NCBI RefSeq assembly: GCF_002994745.2
Contig: NC_037093.1
Coordinates: forward strand, 10,706,400 to 10,770,399
DNA length: 64,000 nt
Source of the DNA: Rosa chinensis
Lineage: Eukaryota > Streptophyta > Magnoliopsida > Rosales > Rosaceae
Direction: 5' to 3'
The notes under the pieces are model-generated. The model saw only the letters and a program-made list of their open reading frames with translations, searched no databases and was not told the origin of the DNA. The position numbers and the translations under genes were made by a program. Each line of letters begins with the position of its first letter. Within the stretch, counting starts at the first letter, position 1. Below are positions 33,482-45,579 of the stretch, one piece after another.

Positions 33482-34332
33482 ACTAATCAAGATTATGAGT
33501 TTCTATAAGCACGGCAGTAATTTCTGACCAAACAAAAAGGAAGGAAACGTAATAATTCTTCTTTGACTTCAAAGCAGAAAAATAAATTGAGTATCACACT
33601 GAGCTTTTGAGTATGAACGATAGTACGAGACTGTGACCTTGCCTTTTGAAGTAGTAACGATAACACTATGAAAATGAAGCTTGAATTTACATTCTTCCAT
33701 GAATTGTTTAGTTGAATTTATTAGAATTAAGTAAAAAGTAATTTAGAGATTACATTGTTTCCCCCTCCTTTTTTTTTTTTTTACACCATTACCAATTTAG
33801 GTTACTCTCTATACAAAAGAAAACACACTAAATGTTGTGCAGAAATGACAAATAGGTCTCCCAACATTTGAATCCAGCTCCTCCACCCAGAGTACAATGT
33901 GTGTTTGGTTTTAATGCAAAATGTCTCAAGATTTCAAACAGCTGTAATCTAAGCCACACTTTTTGAAACAACAATAATCAGATGTGATGTAAATTTGATG
34001 TGTTTATGACTTTAAGTCCCTTAGAAGATTAGTCCATACTATTATTGTAAGCAGGCCACCTGATTAGCTACCGTGAGGAGGGAATTGGCCGAGCTTAGTC
34101 TTAGTAGTAAGCAGGCTCTGTCACATCAACTCACATCTTGTGCCTTGCTACAGTATTATCAATGGACAAAGGCGCCAGAGGGTGCCAGCATAGACAACAA
34201 AATATTATTCACTTCAATCATTCAACTCTATCCTTTCACTGCTTGTTCCCTCTACAAAAGGGCATCACCTTCTTCAACATTTCATTTCCGTCTCATTTCT
34301 TCTTAAACTCTTCCACATCCCTCTCCTCAACC
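33482..34332 (+). promoter_or_regulatory. Upstream region of esterase gene A
   Basis: This region is paralogous to 40800-41441 in front of gene B. Close to the predicted start both copies keep CTATCCTTTCACT followed by CTCTACAAAAGG, the best candidate for a core promoter. A T-run at 33770-33782 and a 5' UTR rich in TTC/TCC follow. I cannot place the transcription start. Confidence 0.35.
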
Positions 34333-36209
34333 ATGAACTCCGATCTCGACCCAACTCGTAATCCATTCTCTTCTCGTTTTCCTCGTTCAAGGCTTATGCG
34401 ACTTTGTCTGGATGATATGAATGCCTCTGCTCAAAGGCGGGCTCTGTTAATGCGTGGCATGTTTACTCTCTTAGCTCAATATCTCGACGACGACGACGAC
34501 GAAGACGAAGAGGAGGAGGACGAGGATCCCCAAGAACAAGGTATTTCAGATTCTCAGCTCAAAGTTTACAATTTTTTTTCGCGGGAATTTTGGAAAATAT
34601 TTTTGGCGGGAAAATTTTTACTTTTCCTCCCTCAAGAAATTGAAATCGCTTCTTTTTTTTTGACTTTGTTAAGGGGAACTCAAAAGCTTCCTAGACTTAA
34701 TATAAACCCCTTCGGGGCATGTGAAATGCTCCAACTGTGCATTGCAGCACAGTGCCTGATCACTTTGACAGCTTCGAGATTCGAACAAAAACCACTAGAC
34801 TACTTGCAGTGGTTTTTGAAATCGCTTCTTATCTTCAATTCATTTCACCAACTTAGTTCCCCACCTCCCTTAATTTTCTGCTTTATTTCATATAAATATA
34901 AATTTATATGTTGCTAATTAATCCGAGATTAATCTTCTCTTCTCTATTGTAACTTCCTTCTTCCTCTAATAAACCATTCATGGGTTTAGGTTTCTATTTT
35001 GATTCTTCTGACGATGAATTTATGCTCTTGTGCATTGTTCCACTACTATTCATAGCCGGAGAACAAGACCCACTCGCTAACGGGAAGCGGCGACGCTCAA
35101 CTACTCGAAACCCAAACGACGACGTTCCGCGCAAGGCCCACGCTGGTCCCCACTCGCCTTCGTTGACAAGCGACGCGGAGAGCCCATTTAAACCAGAGAA
35201 CTCGCTCATTCGAAGAACAAAACCCGACACGTCGTTTATCGTCCACCCGAAAAACCCGGAAATGGAGTCGCCGGAGCAGATCTTCATTCTTTCGGGGCAG
35301 AGCAACATGGCTGGTCGGGGCGGCGTGATCCGGGACCACAGCCACCACAACCACCAGCACTGGGACGGCGTCGTTCCGTCGGAGGCTCAGCCCGACCCTT
35401 CGATCCTCCGCCTCAACGCTCACCTCCACTGGGAGGCGGCGCGTGAGCCTCTCCACGCCGACATCGACTCCAAGAAGGTGTGCGGTTTGGGTCCGGGAAT
35501 GTCGTTCGCCAACGCGGTGAGGGGGCGCGTGGAGGGGAAGATTGGGCTGGTGCCGTGCGCGGTTGGCGGCACGGCGATCAAGGAGTGGGCGCGTGGGGAG
35601 CATCTGTACGAGAACATGGTGAAGAGGGCGCGTGAGAGCGTGAAGAACGGGGGAGAGATCAAAGGGTTGCTGTGGTACCAGGGGGAGAGCGACACGTCGT
35701 CTCAGCATGATGTTGAAGCGTACCACGAGAACATGGTTAGGCTTATTGAGAATGTGCGCCGGGACCTTGCTTTGCCTTCACTTCCAGTAATCCAGGTTGG
35801 TCCATCTCTCGGTTCTTTAGTCCTGGTCTAGTTTAATTGTAACTCAATTTCAAATAATATTTAAGATAAAGGTGAAATTATATGAATGATTTATTCGATG
35901 ACAACAATCTTACTAGGGCCTTCAAAACATACTCTGGAGCTTGAACTCAATTTTGAATAATTAATTGCTAATATTCCTATTTCATAGGTGGCTATTTGTT
36001 CCGGTGATGAGAAGTACTTGGAGAAAATTAGGGAGATTCAATTGGGGATGAAGGTTGAGAATGTTGTGTGTGTGGATGCTAAGGGATTGGAGCTGAAAGA
36101 TGATCATCTTCACCTGACCACCGAGGCTCAAGTTCAGTTGGGTCGGATGCTGGCTGATGCTTACCTCAAGCATTTTGGATCAGCTAATTCCCATCATCCT
36201 GCCCTTTAG
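34333..36209 (+). CDS. Carbohydrate esterase gene A (CE6/SGNH type)
   Basis: The catalytic part starts MESPEQIFILSGQSNMAGRGG at 35262 and runs to 35795, where a GT-AG intron follows; the last exon is 35988-36209. Motifs: nucleophile Ser in GQSNMAGRGG, Gly in VPCAVGGTAIKEW, WYQGESDT, and the Asp/His pair in DDHLHLTTEAQVQLG. The family (plant probable carbohydrate esterases such as At4g34215, about 260 residues) removes acetyl groups from polysaccharides. I propose an extra first exon 34333-34540, which splices (donor AAG/GTATTT, acceptor ATAG at 35055) in frame to 35056. This would give 389 residues with an acidic N-terminal stretch (about 55-70, mostly Asp/Glu). The same structure with the same 208-nt exon exists in gene B, which supports it. 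If only the inner Met is used, the protein is 251 residues. Confidence 0.88.
34640..34830 (-). mobile_element. SINE with 15-bp TSD in the first intron of esterase A
   Basis: TTGAAATCGCTTCTT occurs at 34640-34654 and 34816-34830. Between them, 161 bp read on the minus strand as a tRNA-like head, with A-box TAGTCTAGTGG and B-box GTTCGAATCTC, a short body and an A-tail. Gene B has a single TTGAAATTGCTTCTT at 41750 and no insert, which is the empty site. Insertion followed the gene duplication and lies within the proposed first intron. Confidence 0.93.
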
Positions 36210-36338
36210 CGTAAACAATGAAATTTCTTCGATATGTCAATGCTTTGAAGCTTTCTTTTTGTTCGTTGCTAGTATGATTGTGAGTCTGTCATCATTGTCA
36301 TTTGGTGCTTTGGGCTGGAATCAATGGTAGAGGAGTTC
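36210..36338. other. 3' flank of esterase A up to the duplication join
   Basis: Matches 43211-43310 after gene B for about 100 bp, then diverges at the point where unit B starts. Confidence 0.6.
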
Positions 36339-36560
36339 CACAGAAAAGACCAACCATGAAAGAAGCCCTAGACAAAAGTATTTCGTCAAACTAGTTAACT
36401 AATTATAATGTATTTCGAGGTGTCCCACAAAAGTGGTTTTATGTTAGAGCATTTGCTTTGCTGACTAGAATGTTTGATGGGAAAAGCATAAGATTAATGT
36501 TGATGATATAGTTTAATAAGTCATGTGAGAAAAGCGATTGTATGTATGTTTTGTCCGATT
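36339..36560 (+). pseudogene. 3' fragment of the receptor pseudokinase gene
   Basis: The stretch matches the end of the kinase gene and its 3' UTR (30708-30920) at about 90 percent. It keeps QKRPTMKEAL of the last kinase helix, has an internal deletion of QVLE and ends SN-stop, then follows the 3' UTR closely (TGTATTTCGAGGTGTCCC). It has no promoter, start or upstream exon, and marks the left edge of the second duplication unit. Confidence 0.93.
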
Positions 36561-37039
36561 AATTAAGAAAGATGGTTTTGAGGGCTCTAAAATGGCGTTG
36601 TACAATTAGCTTAGGCAAGAAGCTATATGTTGGCATAGACCGTCAAGAGAGCACTTGAGGACCAGAAACGGAGCGATCACCATTGTAATTTATTTTTGAG
36701 AACAAAGAGCCACGACCATCAGCACCCTCGGCCCAAAATTCAAGAATAGAAGGGTCGACGGCGGCAGAGCATTTGGCGAGGAAGAAAATTGACTTCTAAA
36801 CAATGGAACATTTTGGCAAAACCAATGGTACAAACTCTAGGAGACTGAGAAATATTGGAGCAACGTAGTTAGGGTTTGGAAAAAACAGAGGCGGCTTCTT
36901 TGCTTGTCCGGCTGCGCCTTCCTGTCGACAACGGCTTCCAGCCTCATCGGCTTGCAAAAGGTGTGGCCGGATGGGTGCGTTTTCGCTTGGCAGCGGAAGG
37001 TGATCAAGATGGGGGGCGGTGACAAGAGTTTTTTTCTTT

Positions 37040-37880
37040 TTCTTAGATGAACACGACGGCGTATTGGTGTTCTGTTGCAGAAAGCTTGGGGAAGCAAGGA
37101 GCGGTCATCTCAGCAAGATTGCAAGGCATATTAACATTGGTTCAGTGTTGGGACAATGGTGGGTTGGAGAGTTTCACCATTTGGGTTTATAGTGGAGGGA
37201 GATTTCAGAGATGGAGGTTCGCTCCAGGTTGATTTTGTCCTTGGCTTAGATGTCAGATTATGGGAGTTGGGTTTATCGACCTCAATTCTAACTTTATTGT
37301 GGCAGTTTCTGTGAAGCTTGAGTCGATTTTGTAGAGGAGGAAAGTTGATCGTTGCAGTTTATTTATTTGTTTTTTAGGGTTTTATTTTTTAGTTCGTGGT
37401 TAGGCGTAATAAGTCCCTCCTCCCTTGAGCAAGGGTTAGGGTGTTTTAGTACTGGAGTATCGATGCAATTAGTTTGGTGTCTTGTTCGTACTGTTGTGCC
37501 ATCTCTATGGTGTTTTTCCCGAGGACTATCTGTTCTATTGTCGATGCTTTCTGGTTGTCAACGTGATGGTGAATCGTCCTTGCATGTGGTTTGGTTGTTT
37601 TGGGACACAGTGTTGAAGAGGATGAAGTGGTTCGTCTTAATGTTGTGGCAGGGCTGTATCATTACACTCGGGATTGGTCACTATTCATTGTAGCCTGAAG
37701 GTATGGGCGTAAAATTTGGTTAAGGGTTGGGCCCTTTTAGCTCATGAATGTCATTTGTCTTAACAGACCCATAACCATTGATCAGGATGGGAATGTCTGT
37801 CGTGGTTTTGATATCGCAACCGATCATTCCAATGTTTTGTGATTGTTTTGGTTATTAATGAAGAGTGCTTCTATTCATAC
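37040..37880 (+). repeat. Retroposon fragment related to 1.1-2.35 kb
   Basis: The last 350 bases share blocks with 2010-2340, including CAACGTGATGGTGAAT, GAAGTGG-TCGTCTT and ATTAATGAA near the 3' end. The A-tail is weak here. Frames of 61-113 codons are not recognisable. The left limit is uncertain. Confidence 0.4.
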
Positions 37881-37892
37881 CTCCAAAATTAG

Positions 37893-39331
37893 TAGGGCTG
37901 GGCACAGGCCGGGACAGGCCGGTTATCAACTCATCCCGAAATAGGCTTTTGGGACGGGATCGCCATTTTCAAAACTTGATACCGAAGGTACCGTTCCTGT
38001 TCAGTTTCGGTACGGGCTTGGGCCCAGTTCGGGTTTAAAACCAACAAAATCCCCAAAGTCCAAAATTGAGATTTTTTGAAGAGTCAAAGTTGTTACAATC
38101 AGATGGTAACCCAAATCTTCCAAACTATTGTCTTTAGCTTCAGAAGCTTTCTTTAGAGTACCTAAAGCAACATTATGATCATTGCAATGCAGGCAGCTAT
38201 AACAAATAAACAAAATGCCAACCAGATGGCTAACAAAAATTCCAGGTGACATCAAATCTTCCAAACCATTGTCTCAGCTTTAGAAACTTTCTTTAGAGTT
38301 TAGACTACCTAAAGCAACATTAATCTCAAGAAAAACAAACTTTGCATGAGTTTGCAAGAGTAAAGCAAACAAAAGAATTCGACACTGACTATTTCAAGGA
38401 GCTCAATGTAGTAATGGTAATACACTAATACATGAAGATGATGCTGCAAATTTTCCGGAATGCAATACTATTAATATTAAGTGCAAGTCTGCAACACAAT
38501 GACCTACAAAATGACCAAATAAGTGAGCAACCAAGTCTGCTACACTATGACCAACCAAGTCTGCTACACATCTCACACTCCCGCTGCCAACTTACAAACA
38601 AACATATATGAAATATGTCAAATAAGTGAATATGCAGACCAACATGCAGACCAAAGCAAACATGGATGAGGTCAAGCAGCTACCTTCTTCCTTCTAGCCA
38701 TCGAATGATTTGAATTGAAGAAGAAGAACTGATCTGGAATGATTTGAATTGAAGAAGAAGAACTGAACTGGAGATGAACTGATGAAGTATAAATCAGCAG
38801 CTTGGATGGTCTGGAACAAGCTGACGAGAAGAACTGAATTGGAGATGAATTGATGAAGTATGAATCAATAACTTGGATGGTCTGGAACAAGCTTACGAGA
38901 GTGGAGAAGAGAAATTAGAGGTTCATGTATGAACTATGAAGGGAAATTGGAACTGGAGAGCAGAGAGTGGAGAAGATTGAAGAGAGCTTAGATCAGAAGG
39001 TTTCCAAAATCCAAATTGGGGATCGAGGTCTTCGTTTAGGTCAAGAGGTTTAGTGATCAGGTGTGGTAATTCATGTTTTTGACTAATATTCTACCCAATC
39101 AAACTCAGCTAAGTAATATAAAAAATAAAAGATTTAATTTAATTAATATAAACGGGACGGGATGGGATGGGACCAACCGGTTTCTATTGGGCCGGTACCG
39201 GTACGGGCCCGTTTTCTTGGAACGGGACGGGACGGACCCAAACAGTAAATTTCAGCTTTTGATCCCGGCCCGTACTGGGGAATTTCGGGACGGTATCGGG
39301 CCGGGCCTTCGGTTTTGGATGCCCAGCCCTA
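37893..39331. mobile_element. Non-autonomous hAT element with TSD AAAATTAG
   Basis: Ends TAGGGCTGGGCA and TGCCCAGCCCTA are inverted repeats, flanked by a perfect 8-bp duplication AAAATTAG (37885-37892 and 39332-39339). The subterminal regions carry repeated GGGACGGG, CCGGTAC and GGCCGGG motifs. Internally there is a direct repeat of GATTTGAATTGAAGAAGAAG (38708 and 38744) and no transposase. It has the same terminal style as the decayed autonomous element at 49-55 kb but is not simply a deletion of it. Confidence 0.92.
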
Positions 39332-39339
39332 AAAATTAG

Positions 39340-40540
39340 CATTTGGACCTCCCTATTTTTTCAAGTGATGTTTCACTATGTCAGTTGATATGAAATTACC
39401 AATAAACACCCGGATAAAGGAAAAAAAAAAAAACAGTTTCCTCTAGTTATTCGACAAACAACCCAATGTATCCCATAAGACTCTCAAGTTATTGAATCGA
39501 TTAGTATCATTTTTTCTCATTGTTAATGTTAATCAATGTTGAAAAGTGTGCTTTATTTTCTATCAAAAGTTTGAGGAAATCTTACCACCAGAAGTCCACA
39601 ACTACATTATTTTGTAGCCTTCAGTTATCTATATATTTAATCATATTGTGATATTGATACAAATTCCAAAAGACTCTCTGCAACATAAGTTGAATGTAGT
39701 CTAGTGTTCACACAACATATTTTAATTACACATACTTCTTTTGGAACACAACTTAAATAGGATAAATTATTTTAGGGTTCTTAACGATTAAGATGGAGGC
39801 TAACTTCCAATGGAAAAAAAAAAAAACATGTTCAATGCATATCCTGTTACTTCTTTATGACCTTTCCCCATTGCTCAGGTATCGATCTGGGTAAAATCTG
39901 ATAGTGGAATATGGGAATACCAATTTGGTGACCACATGAAACTATCGATCTGGGGAAAATTTGATAGTGGAATATGGGAATAGCAATTTGGTGGCCACAT
40001 AAAACCCAACTATGTCTTTACTGTGTAATAAGGTCCTCAAGTTCTTATTTTTTTAATACCAAGACTCTAATGAATCTGTAAATTGAGGGTGCAATGGGAG
40101 AGCGAGAGAAGAAATGAACATCTATTAAATAAGTTTATCCGAAGATCGATCGATTGCAGGTAGCTACCTTGACACCTTTCAGGTTGCAACTAAGCCTTCA
40201 TCGAGAACCCTAGCTTTGGTCAGATATTATGGTTAAGTGCATTTTGGGAAAACTATAAGAGGTGTAGTTACTAGTTAGCATATTGTATATTTCAAAAAGT
40301 AAGTTGGAGGTATAATAAGTAAGGAGGTTTAAATGCCAATTTCAAAGGTATGAATAGAAACATCCATTAATGAAATTTTATCTTCTTCTAAAAAAAAAAA
40401 AAAAAAAACTGTTAGATCAAGATGCTACACCTACTCTCTAATCCTTTCTTCGTAAACCACCCATAGTGTTACTACTTTTTAGAGTACTTTAGGGCACAAT
40501 TCTATTTCAGAACATTCTACTTGGGAAATTTCTCGTTACG
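39340..40540. other. Intergenic, poly-A tail at 40391-40408
   Basis: No gene is recognised. A tail-like end (ATTAATGAAATTTTATCTTC followed by about 18 A) near 40380-40408 marks another retroposon end whose body I cannot delimit. A 40-bp direct repeat with GATAGTGGAATATGGGAATA occurs at 39900 and 39969. Confidence 0.4.
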
Positions 40541-41441
40541 CGATGTTGTTGGCTCTAGCTAGAACAAACATGACATGGCACACCGATACCCAATTATACA
40601 AGCAACAAACCTAAAGGAAATGATTGAAGTCATGACATCATCACCAATTGAATATTTAAACTGATCACCGATCGTATATAGCAGTAAACTAAAATTCTCG
40701 GTAGAAGAAGCATGTGAGACGGTTGGGTTTCTAAAAAGAGAGACCAAATCAAGGGAGTGCATATGCTTTTGTGAACTTTACAAGTTCATTGACTTCATTC
40801 TTATTATACCAATCAAGATTACGAATAGATATAAGCGTGGCAGTAATTTCTGACCAAAGAAAAATAAATATAAAAATAAAGTAATAATTATTCTTGATTT
40901 CGAGGTAGTAAAATAAATTGAGTATCGCATTGAGTTTTTGAGTATGAAATGAGTCTGTGAACCTATGAATTGATTTTCGTTGATGAATTGCTTAGTTGAA
41001 TCTATTAGAGTTGAGCAAAAAGTGAATTTAGAGATTGTATCATTTCTACATCCTTTTTTATACGCCATCACCAATTTGGGTTACTTTATAGATAAAAAAG
41101 AAACCACCAATTGTTGGGCTGAAACGGCAGACAGATCCCCTACATATGGATCCAATAATGTCAAGATTCCCCCAACTTAGCAACTCAAGAGTGCAATAGA
41201 TATGTGGTTTTAATACAAAATGTCTCAGAATTAGTGATATCATTTCTTATAATGACTTTTCTGATGTGGAAGTTCAAATGACTCTAATCTATAAATTATT
41301 CACTTCAAAGTTCAATCATTCAACCCTATCCTTTCACTACTTCTTTCCTCTACAAAAGGCCACACAACACATCACCTTCTTCACCATTTCATTTCCCTCC
41401 CATTTCTTCTTTTAAACTTTGCTACAGCCTTCTACTCAACC

Positions 41442-43210
41442 ATGAACTCCGAAGTCCACCCAATTCGTATTCCATTTTCTACTCGTTTCCCTTCAAACCT
41501 TAAGCGATATCTTCTCCAACGAATGAGAGACGAGGATGAAGAGCAGGCTCTTTTAACCCATTTGCTTACTGTCCTAGTTCACTATCTCAAAGACAAAGAG
41601 GAAGAGGAAGAGGAGGAGGAGGAGGAGGAGGAGGATTCTCAAGAACATGGTATTTCAGTTTCTCAGCTCAAAGTTTTCATTTGTTTTTTTCGCGGGAATT
41701 TTGCAAAATATTTTTGGCGGGAAAATTTTCAGTTTTCCGCATAAGAAATTGAAATTGCTTCTTATCTTCAATTTATTTCACCAAATCAGTTTCCCACCTC
41801 TCTTAATTTTCTGCATTATTTCATAAATTTTTATATTTATATGTTGCTAATTAATCAGAGATTAATCACCTTTTCTCTAAACTATAGCAACTTCCTTCTT
41901 CCTCTAGTTATAAACAATTCATGGGTTTGGGTTTCTGTTCTGATTCTTCTGATTCTTCTGACGATGAATTTATGCTCTTGTGCACTGTTTCACTACTATT
42001 AATAGCCGGAGAACAACACCGACTCGCTAACCGGAAGCGGCGAAGAACTCGCCGTCGCGGCACAACTACACGAAGAAGACGAAACGACGGCGTTCCGCTC
42101 CAAGCATACGCTGGGCCCCACTCGCCTTCGTTGACAAGCGACGCGGAGAGGCCATTTAAACCCGAGAACTCGCTCATTCCAAGAACAAAACCCGACACGT
42201 CGTTTATCCTCCACCCGAAAAACCCGGAAATGGAGTCGCCGGAGCAGATCTTCATCCTTTCGGGGCAGAGCAACATGGCGGGTCGGGGCGGCGTGATCCG
42301 TGACCACGGCCACAACCACCACCAGCACTGGGACGGCGTCGTTCCGTCGGAGGCTCAGCCCGACCCTTCGATCCTCCGCCTCAACGCTCACCTCCACTGG
42401 GAGGCGGCGCGTGAGCCTCTCCACGCCGACATCGACACCAAGAAGGTGTGCGGTTTGGGTCCGGGAATGTCGTTCGCCAACGCGGTGAGGGGGCGCGTGG
42501 AGGGGAAGATTGGGCTGGTGCCGTGCGCGGTTGGCGGCACGGCGATCAAGGAGTGGGCGCGTGGGGAGCATCTGTACGAGAACATGGTGAAGAGGGCGCG
42601 TGAGAGCGTGAAGAACGGGGGAGAGATCAAAGGGTTGCTGTGGTACCAGGGGGAGAGCGACACGTCGTCTCAGCATGATGTTGATGCGTACCACGAGAAC
42701 ATGGTTAGGCTCATTGAGAATGTGCGCCATGACCTTGCTTTGCCTTCACTTCCAATTATCCAGGTTGGTCCATCACTCGGTTCTTTAGTGTCTAGCTCAG
42801 TTCTAACTCAATTTCGAATAATTGATTGCTAATGTTCACGTTTTGTAGTTCGAATTTTCTGCTAGCTTAATCCTAACTCAATTTTGAATAATTGATTGCT
42901 AATGTTCACATTTTGTAGTTCGAATTTTCTGCTAGCTTAATCCTAACTCAATTTCGAATAATTAATTGCTAATGTTTGTGTTTTGTAGGTGGCTATTTGT
43001 TCTGGTGATGAAAAGTTCTTGGAGAAAATTAGGGAGGTTCAATTGGGGATGAAGGTTGAGAATGTTGTGTGTGTGGATGCCAAGGGATTGGAGCTCAAGG
43101 ATGATCATCTTCACCTGACTACCAAGGCACAAGTTCAGTTGGGTCAGATGCTTGCTGATGCATACCTCAAGCATTTTGGATCAGCTAATTCCCATCATCC
43201 TGCCCTTTAG
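41442..43210 (+). CDS. Carbohydrate esterase gene B (CE6/SGNH type)
   Basis: Proposed exons are 41442-41649, 42006-42763 and 42989-43210, giving 395 residues. The catalytic part starts MESPEQIFILSGQSN at 42232 and is nearly identical to gene A from there to the second donor. Only about six residues differ, for example HGHNHHQHW for HSHHNHQHW. All active-site motifs are present: GQSNMAGRGG, GGTAIKEW, WYQGESDT and DDHLHLTT. Its proposed acidic run is longer (about 13 Glu in a row near residue 55) and the second exon has more Arg (KRRRTRRRGTTTRRRR), so the N-terminal extension is diverging faster than the core. The second intron contains a short tandem duplication (42837-42961). No defect is seen. 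Confidence 0.88.
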
Positions 43211-43219
43211 AGTAAACTA

Positions 43220-44233
43220 TGAAATTTATTTTGATATGTCAATGCTTGAAGCTTTCGTTATGTTCGTTGGTAGTAGGAGTGTGAGTCTGTGATCATTTGT
43301 CATTTGGTGCTATGTCAATGTAGAGGACTTGAGGTTTTTAATAATGATACATGTTTGATTTCACGTATTAACCATGTTTTGCAATGTGTTTGACGTTCAA
43401 ACCCAAAATGTGGGCAAACTGCCATGATAGTAACTTCTGTCTTGCACTGCTAGGTTTTAACTCTCCAAGGAGCAATATCTTGCTATTAAGAGCATCTATG
43501 AGGGTGTCCGATCCTCAGTGGGTCTAGTCAGAGGGACTTCGTGGCTAGTCAGCAAACTTTTCTGTTTTTTTTTTCCTCGCGTATTTTCTAGTGTATTTCT
43601 GTCTTCCTAATCTCTCTATCGAGATTATTTTGCTCACAACATTAGTGTTTCTTTTTCGATTGAAAAAAGAAAAATGAGTGTTTCTTTACTAGCTTGACAA
43701 GGAGAGTAGAAGAGTTAAGGGCGCATCCCTTTGTAAATCAATTGGATTAGGAATTTTTCATTCGGACACTGGAGGTTTCACTTTGTAAAAGAAATATAGT
43801 CATGCATTCCTTTGTAAGAGTGAAGGGTGCAAAAACGTATCGAGTTCATTCTTTAGTACTGTAGTTCTTAAACGTGTTCTTCCCACGTACGTTATCCACT
43901 TGTTGTAAGTGAAGTTATAGTTGGATGGTAAATAGGTAATAGAATAACACTCAGTTTCCTTTTGGAAAAGAACTTATGTTCTAGACCTCATATCAGTTTC
44001 TTTTTATGGAAAAGAATTTATGTTCTAAACCTCTCTATATAAACTCAAGTCCCTAGCCTGCATACTCACTATGATCAAACTACTGTGAACTTTGCTTTAA
44101 AGGCCTCAAACGCATGTTACGTATTAGTGTGTTACAAAATAGTAGGTGTTGAAAAAGATGGTTTAGTCACTTACCAGCCAAGTCACTTTGTGGTAGTCTT
44201 GAGACTTGGATTAGTTGGATTGTTAAAAGCACC
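43220..44233. other. Intergenic, nothing recognised
   Basis: The first 100 bp are the 3' flank of esterase B. A T-rich stretch near 43565-43680 may be an old retroposon end. No coding region is recognised before the RPN6 copy. Confidence 0.4.
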
Positions 44234-45496
44234 ATGTCTTCAGCATACCTCCCTGCAATTACTGAATCGATTGCTCAGGCTTTAGAGGCCAAATCTCCAT
44301 CTGAAGCCATCTCTATTATTTACCGTGTTCTTGAAAACCCGTCATCTTCTTCTACAGCTCTACAAATAAAGGAACAGGCTATAACAATTTTTTTGGATCT
44401 CCTTAGGCATGAAAAGCGAGCAGAAGATCTCTGTAACCTTCTCACCCAGCTGAGGCCTTTCTTCAACTTGATTCCAAAGGCAAAGACTGCAAAGACTGTC
44501 CGTGGCATTATTGATACGGTAGCTGAAGTACCAGGCACATCTGATCTTCAGATTTCCCTTTGGCAAGGAAATGGTGCAGTGGACCCGTGCTGAGAAGCGC
44601 ACTTTCCTTCGGCAGCGAGTGGAGGCCAGACTTGCAGCTCTTCTGATGGATAGCATGGAGTACTCTGAAGTACTAAATCTTTTATCAGGCTTGATCAAGG
44701 AAGTGAGAAGGCTTGATGACAAGCTTCTTCTTGTTGATATAGATTTGTTAGAAAGTAAGCTCCATTTTTCATTGAGAAATCTTCCTAAAGCCAAGGCTTT
44801 ACTCACAGCAGCGAGAACAGCAGCCAATTCTATATATGTTCCTCCAGCTCAACAAGGAACTATAGATTTGCGGAGTGGGATCCTTCATGCCGAAGAAAAG
44901 GACTACAAAACTGCTTATAGTTACTTCTTTGAAGCATTTGAAGCCTTCAATGCTCTTGAAGATTCTCGAGCCGTGTTTAGCCTCAAGTATATGTTGCTTT
45001 GCAAGATTATGGTGAGCCATGCAGATGATATTGCAGGAATAATATCATCTAAAGCAGGCCTACGGTATGTAGGGCCCGAGCTGGATGCCATGAAAACGGT
45101 GGCTGATGCTCACTCGAAGCATTCTTTAATGCTTTTTTAGACTGCTCTTCGTCATTTCAAGGCCAGCTAGACGAAGATCCAATTGTCCACAGGCACCTCT
45201 CCTCTCTGTATGACACTCTCTTGGAACAAAACCTCTGTAGATTGATTGAGCCTTACACAAGGGTGGAGATTGCTTATATTGCAGAGCTGATTGAACTGCC
45301 TATCGACCAGGTGGAGAAGAAATTATCTCAGATGATTTTAGACAAGAAGTTTGCTGGAACTTTAGATCAAGGCGCTGGCTGCCTCATCATTTTTGAGGAT
45401 ATCAAGACAGGTGCTATATACTCTGCAGCGTTGGAAACCATATCTAACATGGAAAAGGTTGTGGATAGCCTCTATGTGAGATCTGCCAGAATATGA
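44234..45496 (+). pseudogene. 26S proteasome subunit RPN6 (PSMD11) pseudogene
   Basis: The sequence follows plant RPN6 from MSSAYLPAITESIAQALEAK to the C-terminal VVDSLYVRSARI, about 420 residues as in the real protein, with no intron. RPN6 is a PCI-domain lid subunit that clamps core and cap together. Three lesions disable it: one extra base near 44562 (SLCKEMVQW is expected; the frame shifts before MVQW), a TAG at 45138-45140 where FETAL would need Glu, and a missing base near 45163 in KAQLDED. The last frame (45164-45496) includes the PCI winged-helix part, VEIAYIAELIELPIDQVEKK. Absence of introns suggests a retrocopy, unless the parent gene is intronless. No A-tail is seen because the 3' end is rearranged. 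Confidence 0.92.
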
Positions 45497-45574
45497 TGTG
45501 AGGATCTGTATTTATGTGAGATCCTCACATCACATGCGATAGCCTCTGTGAGATCTGCCAGAATATGATGTGAG
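45464..45574. repeat. Duplicated tail of the RPN6 copy with hairpin
   Basis: 45464-45502 is repeated with a two-base loss at 45538-45574. Between them, GATGTGAGGATCT (45495) pairs with AGATCCTCACATC (45519) to form a 13-bp stem. Confidence 0.8.
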
Positions 45575-45579
45575 AATTT

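Noticed and set aside
41999..42730. Long antisense open frames over both esterases (243 codons here, 209 codons at 35097-35726)
   Set aside because: They mirror the GC-rich sense codons of a clearly conserved gene and resemble no protein.
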